6,459 bases of DNA from Candidatus Heimdallarchaeota archaeon (GCA_016839875.1 JAEOTK010000020.1:1-6459); one strand, 5' to 3'; shown: positions 1 to 6,332, counted from the first letter of the stretch. Notes: generated by a model not told the origin, from the sequence alone. Program-made: numbers and translations.

Positions 1-750
1 AGATTCATTCCAATCATAACCTATTGCTATTTTATCTGGAGAGTAATCATCAGCTCTAAATCTAGTATTAGTCATCCCTAATGGAGTCAATATATTGTTT
101 GTAACATAAGTATCAAAAGAAATACTAGTTACATTTTCTACTACAAGAGTCAGTATATCAATTGCAGCATCAGAGTAACTTATACTTGTTCCAGGTTCCC
201 AATTTTCCCAGTTATCTGCGGAATAATAAGTTCCATTTTCATGAAAATACTCATAGATAATTGAAGGGAAAGTGCAAATCCCATTATTTAATGAAGGCCA
301 ATAGTTCTCAAATCCTCTCCCTGTTCCCATTAAACTCGATTGATGAGAAAGCAAGTGTTTGATAGTAATAGTTGTAGTAGGATAATATGGATTCTTCAAT
401 TCATATGGAAGAAAATCATTCATAGCATTCTCTAAGCCAATCAATCCTTGCTCATACAGCTGAAGGATAGCTGTGCCAGTAATCATCTTTGATACAGAAT
501 TGAGATGATAAGCGATATCAGTTCCATTTTGTTCTCCAAATCCTTTAGAATAGAAAACTTCTGTTCCAGTTAGTACACTGAAAGCTAAAGAATTTGCATG
601 GAGATCTGTCATTTTTGAAAGAAGATTTTCATCGAAAGTTTCACTATAAATATCTGAAGGAGACCAAGTACAATCATTAGCAAAAGTTGGAGATATCATC
701 AAAAGTATTGATAGAATTGCTATAATTGTTTGAGTTATTTCCCTATTCAT
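1..750 (-). CDS. Serine beta-lactamase-like surface hydrolase, N-terminal part (partial, runs off left edge)
   Basis: This frame is open for exactly 250 codons from the ATG at 750 to the window edge, so the C-terminus is missing. It encodes a signal peptide (about 1-24, ending PTFA before NDC) and then a class C beta-lactamase/penicillin-binding-protein-like fold. The catalytic SxxK is S85-V-S-K88, and the second motif is Y192-S-D194 in place of classical YxN; YSD is common in the wider family. The third motif (H/KTG) would lie outside the window. Sequons at N75, N172, N206 and N248 fit an extracellular glycoprotein. By hand count 62 of the first 100 residues match the gene just upstream, without gaps, so the two are tandem duplicates. 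The start is fixed by AAGGAGAT five bases upstream, and the gene overlaps its upstream neighbour by 8 nt. Likely extracytoplasmic peptidase or esterase; substrate unknown. True antibiotic-degrading activity is not implied. Confidence 0.88.
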   Translation of the reverse strand, partial: MNREITQTIIAILSILLMISPTFANDCTWSPSDIYSETFDENLLSKMTDLHANSLAFSVLTGTEVFYSKGFGEQNGTDIAYHLNSVSKMITGTAILQLYEQGLIGLENAMNDFLPYELKNPYYPTTTITIKHLLSHQSSLMGTGRGFENYWPSLNNGICTFPSIIYEYFHENGTYYSADNWENWEPGTSISYSDAAIDILTLVVENVTSISFDTYVTNNILTPLGMTNTRFRADDYSPDKIAIGYDWNES

Positions 751-1984
751 GTTTTATCTCCTTTCTTTTTTTATATAAATTAATTATCGCGATAATTGCT
801 ATAGTTCCAAAAAACGGTAAGATATAGAAATTGGTTTTACATGTTTTTTCAGTTATTAGATTCAGTGTTAAATCAAATATGTGATCAAAAATCTTACCTT
901 GATAGTCAGTTACTGCTCCTTGATTATAAAGAGAGACGACACCAATTGAACCTACAATTCCTATTCTTGAACAATAGCCAACTGCTGGACCACCAGTATG
1001 CCCTTGATAAGATCTACCCTCAATTACTCTGTTAGTTAGCCACCCTAAAGCATATCCTCCACCTACTTCTGTATGCATAAGCTCAATTGAAGTTTCATTG
1101 AGAATTCTTATTCCATTATACTCTCCTTGATTGAGATGAGTTAACATAAATTTGGACATATCTTCAACAGTGGAGTAGAAACCACCTGCTCCAGGGATGA
1201 GGGAAGCATTGTAATAAGGTTGTACTTCATTTACTTCGATTTCAGGAATCCATTTGTAAGGTACTGCTAGTTTTTCGTATGCATATTCGCTAATATCATT
1301 TTTAGTATTAGTCATTCCTAATGGATCAAGGATATTGGTTGCGATATAATCAATCAAAGTTGTTTCTGTTATGTTTTCAAACGCAAGAGCAAGTATATCA
1401 AAACCTATATCAGCATAATGGTGATAAGCACCAGGTTCCCAATCATACCAATACTCAGGAGAGTAAAAAGAACCATTTTCATGCCAGAAATCATAGATAC
1501 ATGAAGGGTATGTAACTGACCCATTTAATTGACCTTCCCAGTACATAACAGCAGGATCTGAAGCTATGCTGGAATGATGTGAGAGAAGATGTTTGATTGT
1601 GATTATTGATGTTGGGTAATCAGGATTTTTCAGTTTATAAGGTAAATAGTCATTGATATTGTCATCAAGATGAATTAATCCTTGTTCATATAAGAGGAGA
1701 TAAGCAGTTGCTGTGAACATCTTTCCACTTGAAAGAATATAGTATGCTACATCAGTTCCATTTTGAGCTCCGTATCCTTTCGAGTAAAACACTTCTGTCC
1801 CATTTAGAACACTAAAAGCACAAGATTCTATAGGACCTTGTTCCATCAAATTAAGAATATTTGTTTCAAAAGTTTCGTCATAGATATCTGCTGGAGTCCA
1901 GGTACAATCATTTGCGAAAGATGGAGAAATCATCAACATTACAGAAAATAATGCTATACTTACTTGAATTATTTTTTTGTTCAT
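743..1984 (-). CDS. Membrane-anchored serine beta-lactamase-like hydrolase (class C / PBP-like fold)
   Basis: This 413-residue protein belongs to the beta-lactamase-related serine hydrolases (Pfam Beta-lactamase type), which include D-peptidases, esterases and class C beta-lactamases. The signal peptide is about 1-24 (ends PSFA). The catalytic motifs are in family order: S85-S-G-K88 (nucleophile and general base), Y190-A-D192 at the YxN position, and H329-T-G331 at the KTG position. GMTNT near 223-227 and GAGGFYST near 265-272 are also typical of the family. A hydrophobic helix at about 385-403 followed by KKRK predicts a C-terminal membrane anchor with the catalytic domain outside the cell. 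Seven sequons (N61, N75, N154, N170, N204, N259, N296) suit a glycosylated surface enzyme. It starts 6 nt after the kelch gene and overlaps the next paralog by 8 nt, so co-translation is likely. Substrate cannot be deduced. Confidence 0.92.
   Translation of the reverse strand: MNKKIIQVSIALFSVMLMISPSFANDCTWTPADIYDETFETNILNLMEQGPIESCAFSVLNGTEVFYSKGYGAQNGTDVAYYILSSGKMFTATAYLLLYEQGLIHLDDNINDYLPYKLKNPDYPTSIITIKHLLSHHSSIASDPAVMYWEGQLNGSVTYPSCIYDFWHENGSFYSPEYWYDWEPGAYHHYADIGFDILALAFENITETTLIDYIATNILDPLGMTNTKNDISEYAYEKLAVPYKWIPEIEVNEVQPYYNASLIPGAGGFYSTVEDMSKFMLTHLNQGEYNGIRILNETSIELMHTEVGGGYALGWLTNRVIEGRSYQGHTGGPAVGYCSRIGIVGSIGVVSLYNQGAVTDYQGKIFDHIFDLTLNLITEKTCKTNFYILPFFGTIAIIAIINLYKKRKEIKHE
756..763 (-). 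promoter_or_regulatory. Shine-Dalgarno of the second serine hydrolase, inside the upstream coding region
   Basis: On the minus strand AAGGAGAT lies five bases before the ATG at 750. It is formed by Lys-Glu-Ile codons of the basic cytoplasmic tail of the upstream hydrolase. With the 8-nt overlap ATGAATAG (start of one gene, stop of the other), it decides the start and points to coupled translation. Confidence 0.8.
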
Positions 1985-1989
1985 TTTTT

Positions 1990-1994
1990 ATCAC
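1990..1994 (-). promoter_or_regulatory. Shine-Dalgarno (GTGAT) of the first serine hydrolase, overlapping the kelch stop codon
   Basis: GTGAT, matching part of the archaeal GGAGGTGAT consensus, sits five bases before the ATG at 1984 and contains the TGA stop of the kelch gene. Ribosomes ending the kelch protein would be placed directly on the next start, which supports an operon. Confidence 0.65.
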
Positions 1995-3220
1995 TTCTTA
2001 TATTTTCTAAAACATGAAGAGAGAAGAGAATGTTTTTTTCTCTTTAGGATAACTAGTATAGCTAAAATGCTAAATGAGGTAACTATTGGTACTAAAGAAA
2101 TAGGTGTTTCACAGAGATCTGATGGCATCAAAGTCCAATTGTTACTGTTATAATCATAGGTGTAGATTTTATTTGAAGCGTATTCAAATGTTACATCAGG
2201 TGCACCACCAAAGAGAACAATTAAATCACTTTCTGCATCATAAGCAGTCTGATGAGCTAATCTCAAAGGTGGATCAATTGGGTTCATATTTTCCCATGTC
2301 AGAGTGTTGTAATCAAAAGCCCATGTTTCGTTTCGTAAATCTAAATCTCCTTGAATTTTATGACCACCAACTAAGATTACTCTATCACTTTCAGTATCGT
2401 AAGATAATGAGTGATCAATTCTAGGTTTTGGATGAATAGTTGTGGAAATATTTTCCCAAGTATTAGTATTATAATCATAAGCCCAAACAGCTGTAGAATA
2501 ATATTCGTCCTGTGGGTCTCCATAAGGTTCAACGAAATACCCACCAAACATGATGATCCTATCACTCTCTGAATCATAAGTCATCTGAGATTCACATAGA
2601 CCTACATCTAAACCTGTAGGCGTCATATTTGTCCAAGTATCTGTATTGACATCAAATGCCCAAGTATCATTGAAGTGAAGATATTCTCCTTCTGGATTCC
2701 CCTCTTCATCTGCAGCACCTCCATGCATTATAACGACATCAGACTCAGAATCATATGCCATAACTTGAGCACTTCGCAAATTAGGAACTAGATTAGGTTC
2801 TGCTTTTGTCCAAGTATTTGTTGTAAAATCATAGATCCAAGTTTCATTTGTTCGATAAGCATGTATATATCCTCCACCAAAATGAATGATTTTTGCTGAT
2901 TCTGAATCATAAGCCATTGCTCCCCAAGATGATTCAGCTGGGGATCCTGATGGATCTAAATCTGTCCAGTTATTATTGTTGTAGTCATAAGCTAATGTAG
3001 TATACCTAAGGTAAGCTCCACCAGGACGATCTCCTCCTCCATATACAATTATCAAATCGTTTACAGGATCATAGACCATATCATGCCCGAATCTCCCACT
3101 AGGATATGGAATTGTTACACAATCGTCAGCTGAAAAGATAATTGTTGCAGAAAGTAGTATTGTGATGGTAAAGATTGTTAACAGAAACATGTTTCTTTCT
3201 TTGTATTTGTTCTTTTTCAT
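1991..3220 (-). CDS. Six-repeat kelch beta-propeller surface protein with C-terminal membrane anchor
   Basis: This 409-residue secreted protein has a signal peptide (about 1-31, basic MKKNKYKER start and then a hydrophobic stretch). Six kelch/galactose-oxidase-type repeats follow, at roughly 43-92, 96-143, 148-201, 208-258, 267-315 and 320-366. Each carries the pattern YDxESD..II..GG (variant in the first) followed by W/Y-x-YD-x-NTxTW. Repeats 3 and 4 have longer acidic loops (about 169-183 and 228-243). A hydrophobic segment at about 373-392 and KRKK predict a membrane anchor with a short cytoplasmic tail. Seven sequons are present (N84, N125, N184, N198, N257, N297, N361). Kelch propellers mostly bind proteins or glycans; no catalytic copper ligands of galactose oxidase were recognised, so a binding or scaffold role is inferred. 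It leads the operon with the two serine hydrolases. M1 is chosen over M11 because AGGTGA lies four bases upstream of M1. Confidence 0.92.
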   Translation of the reverse strand: MKKNKYKERNMFLLTIFTITILLSATIIFSADDCVTIPYPSGRFGHDMVYDPVNDLIIVYGGGDRPGGAYLRYTTLAYDYNNNNWTDLDPSGSPAESSWGAMAYDSESAKIIHFGGGYIHAYRTNETWIYDFTTNTWTKAEPNLVPNLRSAQVMAYDSESDVVIMHGGAADEEGNPEGEYLHFNDTWAFDVNTDTWTNMTPTGLDVGLCESQMTYDSESDRIIMFGGYFVEPYGDPQDEYYSTAVWAYDYNTNTWENISTTIHPKPRIDHSLSYDTESDRVILVGGHKIQGDLDLRNETWAFDYNTLTWENMNPIDPPLRLAHQTAYDAESDLIVLFGGAPDVTFEYASNKIYTYDYNSNNWTLMPSDLCETPISLVPIVTSFSILAILVILKRKKHSLLSSCFRKYKK

Positions 3221-3224
3221 TTTT

Positions 3225-3230
3225 TCACCT
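3225..3230 (-). promoter_or_regulatory. Shine-Dalgarno (AGGTGA) of the kelch gene
   Basis: AGGTGA lies four bases upstream of the ATG at 3220 and favours M1 over the internal M11. Because the gene has a Shine-Dalgarno, its mRNA should have a leader, unlike the two apparently leaderless genes in this window. Confidence 0.75.
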
Positions 3231-3246
3231 TAAATTTGTTTCAACA

Positions 3247-3272
3247 TAGTATTATTGTAGAAAATACTTAAT
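3247..3272 (-). promoter_or_regulatory. Candidate promoter region of the kelch-hydrolase operon
   Basis: The 115-nt gap upstream of the kelch gene holds two AT-rich, TATA-like stretches on the minus strand, ATTAAGTATTTT (3261-3272) and ATAATACTA (3247-3255). The first would place transcription start near 3243, giving a leader of about 20 nt that includes the Shine-Dalgarno. Neither is a strong match in an AT-rich background, so the exact box is uncertain. Confidence 0.3.
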
Positions 3273-3335
3273 GATTTGTTAGACAGAATTTTGACACAAT
3301 TATGGAACTAATAGTAGACTTTCTGAAACTATTTT

Positions 3336-3998
3336 TCAAGAATATCCTAGTACTCCAAACATGCTTTCTTTTACATAGTGATCAATTATTCTCTGTTCAG
3401 CTCTTCTAATTCTTTCTTGACATGCAATCCTCTTGATGCCTAGTTCTTCCCCTATTTCTTCAAGAGTGATTTTTCTTGGAATTTCATAATATCCTTTTCT
3501 ATGTGCAAGTATCAAAGTTGTATATTGTTTATCTGTCAAGAAATCTTGTAAGGTTTCAGTAGGTTTAGAAGATAATGCTCTTATGTTAACATCTGTAAAT
3601 CTTTCTTCGAGATATTTTAATAATTTTCTTAGACTATCTGAGGTAGGAGAGAGAATATTGTGATACTGAATTCCATTTTCTATAATGAGCGGTAGAATGG
3701 TCATACTTCCACTTTCGAGAATTGAATCATTTATTGATGGATAATCTAACTTATGTTTACTTTTATTCCAGTACATCGTTGGTGTCTTATGTGTAACAGT
3801 AAACTCAATAACTTGATCAGACTTTTTCATTAGTTTTACAAACTCATCAAGAGTTTCTTTTTTCTTATCTAAAGCTTCAACGAATCCTATTCCTTCAGAA
3901 CCATTCATCGCTATAACTGAGATTCTGATTGGTAATTTTTTTGAGACTTCACAAGAATAATAATGATCGGTACTAATAGCAATTTTACTTCTTATCAC
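3336..3998 (-). CDS. Bat-type HTH_10 transcriptional regulator
   Basis: The C-terminal region (about 153-205) matches the HTH_10 (bacterio-opsin activator-like) DNA-binding domain: FLTDKQ, then GYYEIPRKITLEEIGEELGI, then a recognition helix ending ERIRRAEQRII. The N-terminal 150 residues fit the alpha/beta sensor-like region usual in about 220-residue proteins of this family, including IRISV near 25-29, ILPLIIENGI at 101-110 and a helix at about 121-134. No ligand is recognisable. Start: GTG at 3998. The overlapping ATG at 4000 runs at once into TGA, and the GTG frame has no ATG back to its upstream stop. There is no Shine-Dalgarno, but a TATA-like element lies about 26 nt upstream, which suits a leaderless transcript. 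It sits between the acyltransferase-like gene (47-nt gap) and the kelch-hydrolase operon (115-nt gap) on the same strand, making it a candidate local regulator; its targets are unproven. Confidence 0.9.
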   Translation of the reverse strand: MIRSKIAISTDHYYSCEVSKKLPIRISVIAMNGSEGIGFVEALDKKKETLDEFVKLMKKSDQVIEFTVTHKTPTMYWNKSKHKLDYPSINDSILESGSMTILPLIIENGIQYHNILSPTSDSLRKLLKYLEERFTDVNIRALSSKPTETLQDFLTDKQYTTLILAHRKGYYEIPRKITLEEIGEELGIKRIACQERIRRAEQRIIDHYVKESMFGVLGYS

Positions 3999-4017
3999 AT
4001 GTACAAATACTAATTGC

Positions 4018-4030
4018 TGCTTAAAAATGA
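4018..4030 (-). promoter_or_regulatory. TATA-like element of the HTH_10 regulator
   Basis: TTTTTAA (minus strand, 4021-4027) is centred about 26 nt upstream of the GTG start at 3998, the spacing expected if transcription begins at the start codon. The absence of a Shine-Dalgarno agrees with a leaderless transcript. It lies in the 47-nt gap after the acyltransferase-like gene, so the regulator may be transcribed independently of that gene. Confidence 0.4.
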
Positions 4031-4045
4031 ATTGGAGTTAGGTAC

Positions 4046-5338
4046 TTAAGCTGAATTTGCTAAGAAAAAATCTTTGAATCTTGTTTGAACATTTTCTGCT
4101 ATATTTTTCATTCTTTGTTCATCATGTCTGGATTCTAGATAATGGAAATGAAAATTCATTTTTCCACGCATAGTATAAACTAAAACAGTTATTGCACCAA
4201 TTGCAAAAGAAATAGCTCCAGAAAAAGATTCGATTGAGAAGTTTTTTGAATCAAGTCCAATTCCCAATCTATCTAAAGATCCAAGATTTGTAATCGCAAA
4301 CGCTTCTTGATTTCCAGCAATTTCTATGAAAAGAGGTGCAAATTCATTAAGAATGTCAAGTTCAACACCAGTATGAACCAGTTTATGAATTCCGAAAATA
4401 CCACGATCTTTCAATCCATAATATAATTTTCTTTGATATCTCTTAGCATTTTCCCAAAAAGATTGACTTTTCTTGTACCTCCCTTTAATAACTGTTCCTC
4501 CGGCGTAAAGACCAAATGCTTCATCTATCGGATAAGCTAGTCGTTCTCTTAGATTTACTGGTGTGTTAATTATCTGTATATCTGGGAGAAAAAGAGTACA
4601 AATAGCAGTATGTACTGAAATCTTATTTTGCTTGCATAACTGGAGAAATAGCTTGGTTTCCTTCTCGTTTAAATTCCATGTAATCAATCTTAGATCATCT
4701 TTCTTGTATTCCTCAGCATGAATGATGTCTCCTTTTTTCTTGCCAAATTTAAGGAAATAATAAATTCTCATGAAGAATAGAGCAATTCTTGTCCTCAAAG
4801 CTGATTTTGGGATTATCCTCCTAATCTTGGGAGGAAAAATATCATCAGTTCTTGAAGGAGCTAATAGTGATACTACTTGTTTTTCTGGATCATTGATAAA
4901 ATCGATTAAATCTCTAATTAAGAAAACCATTGAAAGTCCATCAGTAATTGTATGTTGTGCACAGAGAATCAAATGGGTATGTTCTTCTGATGTGAGTAAA
5001 GTAGTTCTAAAGAGAGGTAATTTTTTCTCATTATAATCAAATGATTTTTCTAGATGATTCATGAAGAGTTCATTAGTCATTGAATCATTTTCAAGCGTGA
5101 TTTTTTCTATAGGAATTTCTTGGACATCTTCAGAAGTTAACCAGAAAACTTCATTTTCATCTCTTTCAATTCTTACTTTCAATAGAGGATGTTTATCCTG
5201 AGCTTTTCTCAAAGCGTTTTTCAGTTCTTCTTTTGTAATTCTTCCTTTCACTTTGAGAGTGACAACTAAGTTATAAGGTTGACCAATCGAGAAGTTGAGA
5301 TATTCAATATCGTTTAGTTTTCTCCTCATAAAAATCAT
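4046..5338 (-). CDS. Stand-alone condensation-domain / acyltransferase-like protein
   Basis: This 430-residue protein resembles the CoA-dependent acyltransferase superfamily that holds NRPS condensation domains, PapA-type and alcohol acetyltransferases. The active-site motif is H129-T-I-T-D133-G134, with Q128 where HHxxxDG has its first His; the second His, the catalytic one, and the Asp are kept. Later landmarks are VNLRERL (261-267, resembling the VxLR of the family), FGLYAGG (275-281) and ITNLGSLD (349-356, resembling the SNLG strand). Length suits one complete two-lobed condensation fold without adenylation or carrier domains. No signal peptide is seen, so it is probably cytoplasmic. It could acylate an alcohol, amine or lipid; the substrate is unknown. 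A hydrophobic stretch at 186-197 may be a buried helix or membrane-associated. Start could be M1 or M4 (5329); neither has a clear Shine-Dalgarno. It is divergent from the alpha/beta hydrolase gene. Confidence 0.82.
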   Translation of the reverse strand: MIFMRRKLNDIEYLNFSIGQPYNLVVTLKVKGRITKEELKNALRKAQDKHPLLKVRIERDENEVFWLTSEDVQEIPIEKITLENDSMTNELFMNHLEKSFDYNEKKLPLFRTTLLTSEEHTHLILCAQHTITDGLSMVFLIRDLIDFINDPEKQVVSLLAPSRTDDIFPPKIRRIIPKSALRTRIALFFMRIYYFLKFGKKKGDIIHAEEYKKDDLRLITWNLNEKETKLFLQLCKQNKISVHTAICTLFLPDIQIINTPVNLRERLAYPIDEAFGLYAGGTVIKGRYKKSQSFWENAKRYQRKLYYGLKDRGIFGIHKLVHTGVELDILNEFAPLFIEIAGNQEAFAITNLGSLDRLGIGLDSKNFSIESFSGAISFAIGAITVLVYTMRGKMNFHFHYLESRHDEQRMKNIAENVQTRFKDFFLANSA

Positions 5339-5391
5339 TTCTTCATTTCTTTATGTAGATTCTAATCCAGAAATATCTGATATTAAAGATT

Positions 5392-5409
5392 AGGAGGAAT
5401 GTATAAATA
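5392..5409 (+). promoter_or_regulatory. Archaeal BRE/TATA promoter of the alpha/beta hydrolase
   Basis: TATAAATA at 5402-5409 is preceded by a purine-rich AGGAGGAATG that fits a TFB recognition element. Its centre is about 27 nt upstream of the ATG at 5433, the canonical distance to a transcription start, so the mRNA should be leaderless. The shared 94-nt intergenic region also serves the divergent acyltransferase-like gene, for which only a weak minus-strand TATA candidate (TTTAATA at 5381-5387) is visible. Confidence 0.7.
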
Positions 5410-5432
5410 GATTTTCTTGTTTATATTCTATC

Positions 5433-6302
5433 ATGTGTGAGTATAATAAGAAGCTCCAAGAGAGTTATGCTAAACTCAGAAAAATAGATTCCAAAGTATT
5501 CAAATCAAGTTTCGGAGATATCGAATATCTCATGGAAGGAGAAGGAACAACCATACTAATTTCTCATGGTGTATCGGGAGGAGTGGATCATGGAATCGGT
5601 CTTACTAATAGTTTCTTTAACAAGAACTACAGATTCCTTTTCCTTTCTAGATTTGGGTATCTAAAATCTGCAATTCCAATTGAACCATCTGCTGAGATGC
5701 AAGCAGAAGCATTTAAAGAATTACTAGATGAATTGAAAATTGACAAACTAGTTTTATATGCTAATTCAGCAGGAAGTACTTCTGCAATTCATTTTGCTAT
5801 TAAATATCCACAATTTTGTAAGGGTTTAATCCTTCAATCAGCTAACGCTCCATTAGGTTATAATCCAGGAGTACCACCTAAATTTATTTTCAAATCTAAT
5901 TTCCTTTATTGGTTATTTCTAAAATTATTCGGACGGATGATGTTCTCAATGTTTATTCCTAAAACTATTCTTAAGAACCTTACAAGAAAGGAAAAAAGCA
6001 AACTAATGGATGATGTGTTCTTCTCTGTGTTACCTGTAACTGAGAGAACCAAGGGAGCTTTGTTTGATACTTTCGTTTCTAATCCTTCTATAGAAGGAGA
6101 TATCCCATTTGAGAAAATACAAGCACCTACTTTGATTCTCAATGCTATAGATGATCCTGCTACTGAAATTTCTGGAGCTAGAACATTAGCAGAAAAAATT
6201 CTAAATTGCGAACTTGTCGAATTTGAAACTGGAGGACATTTATTATATAATCTTGATGAGAAAGTTAAGAAAGAAATAGACGATTTTCTAGAAGGACTCT
6301 AG
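5433..6302 (+). CDS. Alpha/beta hydrolase
   Basis: This 289-residue protein has the alpha/beta-hydrolase fold in the usual order. The first half holds the oxyanion-region HG (H45-G46) after strand TILIS, then FLSRFGYLKS (70-79), typical of the small esterase/lipase-like branch. The nucleophile elbow is A110-N-S112-A-G114, with Ala replacing the first Gly of GxSxG. After a variable cap region (about 145-225), APTLILNAIDDP supplies the acid (D240 or D241) and ETGGH the catalytic His (H269). No signal peptide or membrane helix is seen, so it should act in the cytoplasm on an ester, thioester or similar bond; specificity is not predictable. The ATG lies about 27 nt from a clean TATA box with no Shine-Dalgarno, indicating a leaderless mRNA. 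It points away from the acyltransferase-like gene across 94 nt; a functional link between acyl transfer and hydrolysis is only an inference. Confidence 0.9.
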   Translation: MCEYNKKLQESYAKLRKIDSKVFKSSFGDIEYLMEGEGTTILISHGVSGGVDHGIGLTNSFFNKNYRFLFLSRFGYLKSAIPIEPSAEMQAEAFKELLDELKIDKLVLYANSAGSTSAIHFAIKYPQFCKGLILQSANAPLGYNPGVPPKFIFKSNFLYWLFLKLFGRMMFSMFIPKTILKNLTRKEKSKLMDDVFFSVLPVTERTKGALFDTFVSNPSIEGDIPFEKIQAPTLILNAIDDPATEISGARTLAEKILNCELVEFETGGHLLYNLDEKVKKEIDDFLEGL

Positions 6303-6332
6303 AACGCAAATTTCATCCATTATCTGAATCAG

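Larger units (their letters stand above)
1..1984 (-). repeat. Tandem gene duplication (two serine hydrolase paralogs)
   Basis: Bases 1-750 and about 1238-1984 are diverged direct copies encoding the N-terminal 250 residues of the two hydrolases. Similarity is still visible in DNA, for example tagtattagtcat at 63-75 and 1303-1315, followed by cctaatgga in both copies. Protein alignment of the first 100 residues needs no gap (62 identities by hand count). The copies have diverged enough that this is an old duplication, not a recent unstable repeat. Whether further copies follow is hidden by the window edge. Confidence 0.85.

Noticed and set aside
841..1035. Plus-strand ORF of 64 codons
   Set aside because: It lies antisense within the serine hydrolase gene and its Leu/Gln-rich translation has no family features; it is a shadow frame.
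1321..1515. Plus-strand ORF of 64 codons
   Set aside because: Antisense to the well-supported hydrolase gene; no motif and no promoter or ribosome binding site of note.
1..1984. Calling the hydrolases antibiotic-resistance beta-lactamases
   Set aside because: The fold and SxxK are shared by many peptidases and esterases; the YxD motif, membrane anchor and archaeal context argue against assuming a drug-resistance role.
2104..2424. Plus-strand ORF of 106 codons
   Set aside because: Antisense to the kelch repeats; its openness follows from repeat composition and its protein has no recognisable fold.
2377..2577. Minus-strand ORF of 66 codons in another frame
   Set aside because: Lies wholly inside the kelch gene in an alternative frame without its own signals.
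1991..3220. Kelch DNA repeats as a CRISPR-like or satellite array
   Set aside because: The periodic similarity follows the protein repeats in one reading frame; units vary in length and sequence and there are no constant repeats with unique spacers.
3310..3333. Inverted repeat aatagt...actatt after the HTH_10 gene, possible terminator
   Set aside because: Only six AT-rich base pairs with a 12-base loop and no following U-tract on the minus-strand transcript; likely chance.
4770..5036. Plus-strand ORF of 88 codons
   Set aside because: Antisense to the acyltransferase-like gene over its HxxxDG region; no independent evidence.
5392..5398. AGGAGGA as a Shine-Dalgarno for the alpha/beta hydrolase
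   Set aside because: It lies 34 bases upstream of the ATG and directly before a TATA box, so it fits a BRE-like promoter element better than a ribosome binding site.
5906..6142. Minus-strand ORF of 78 codons
   Set aside because: Antisense inside the alpha/beta hydrolase gene; no family features.
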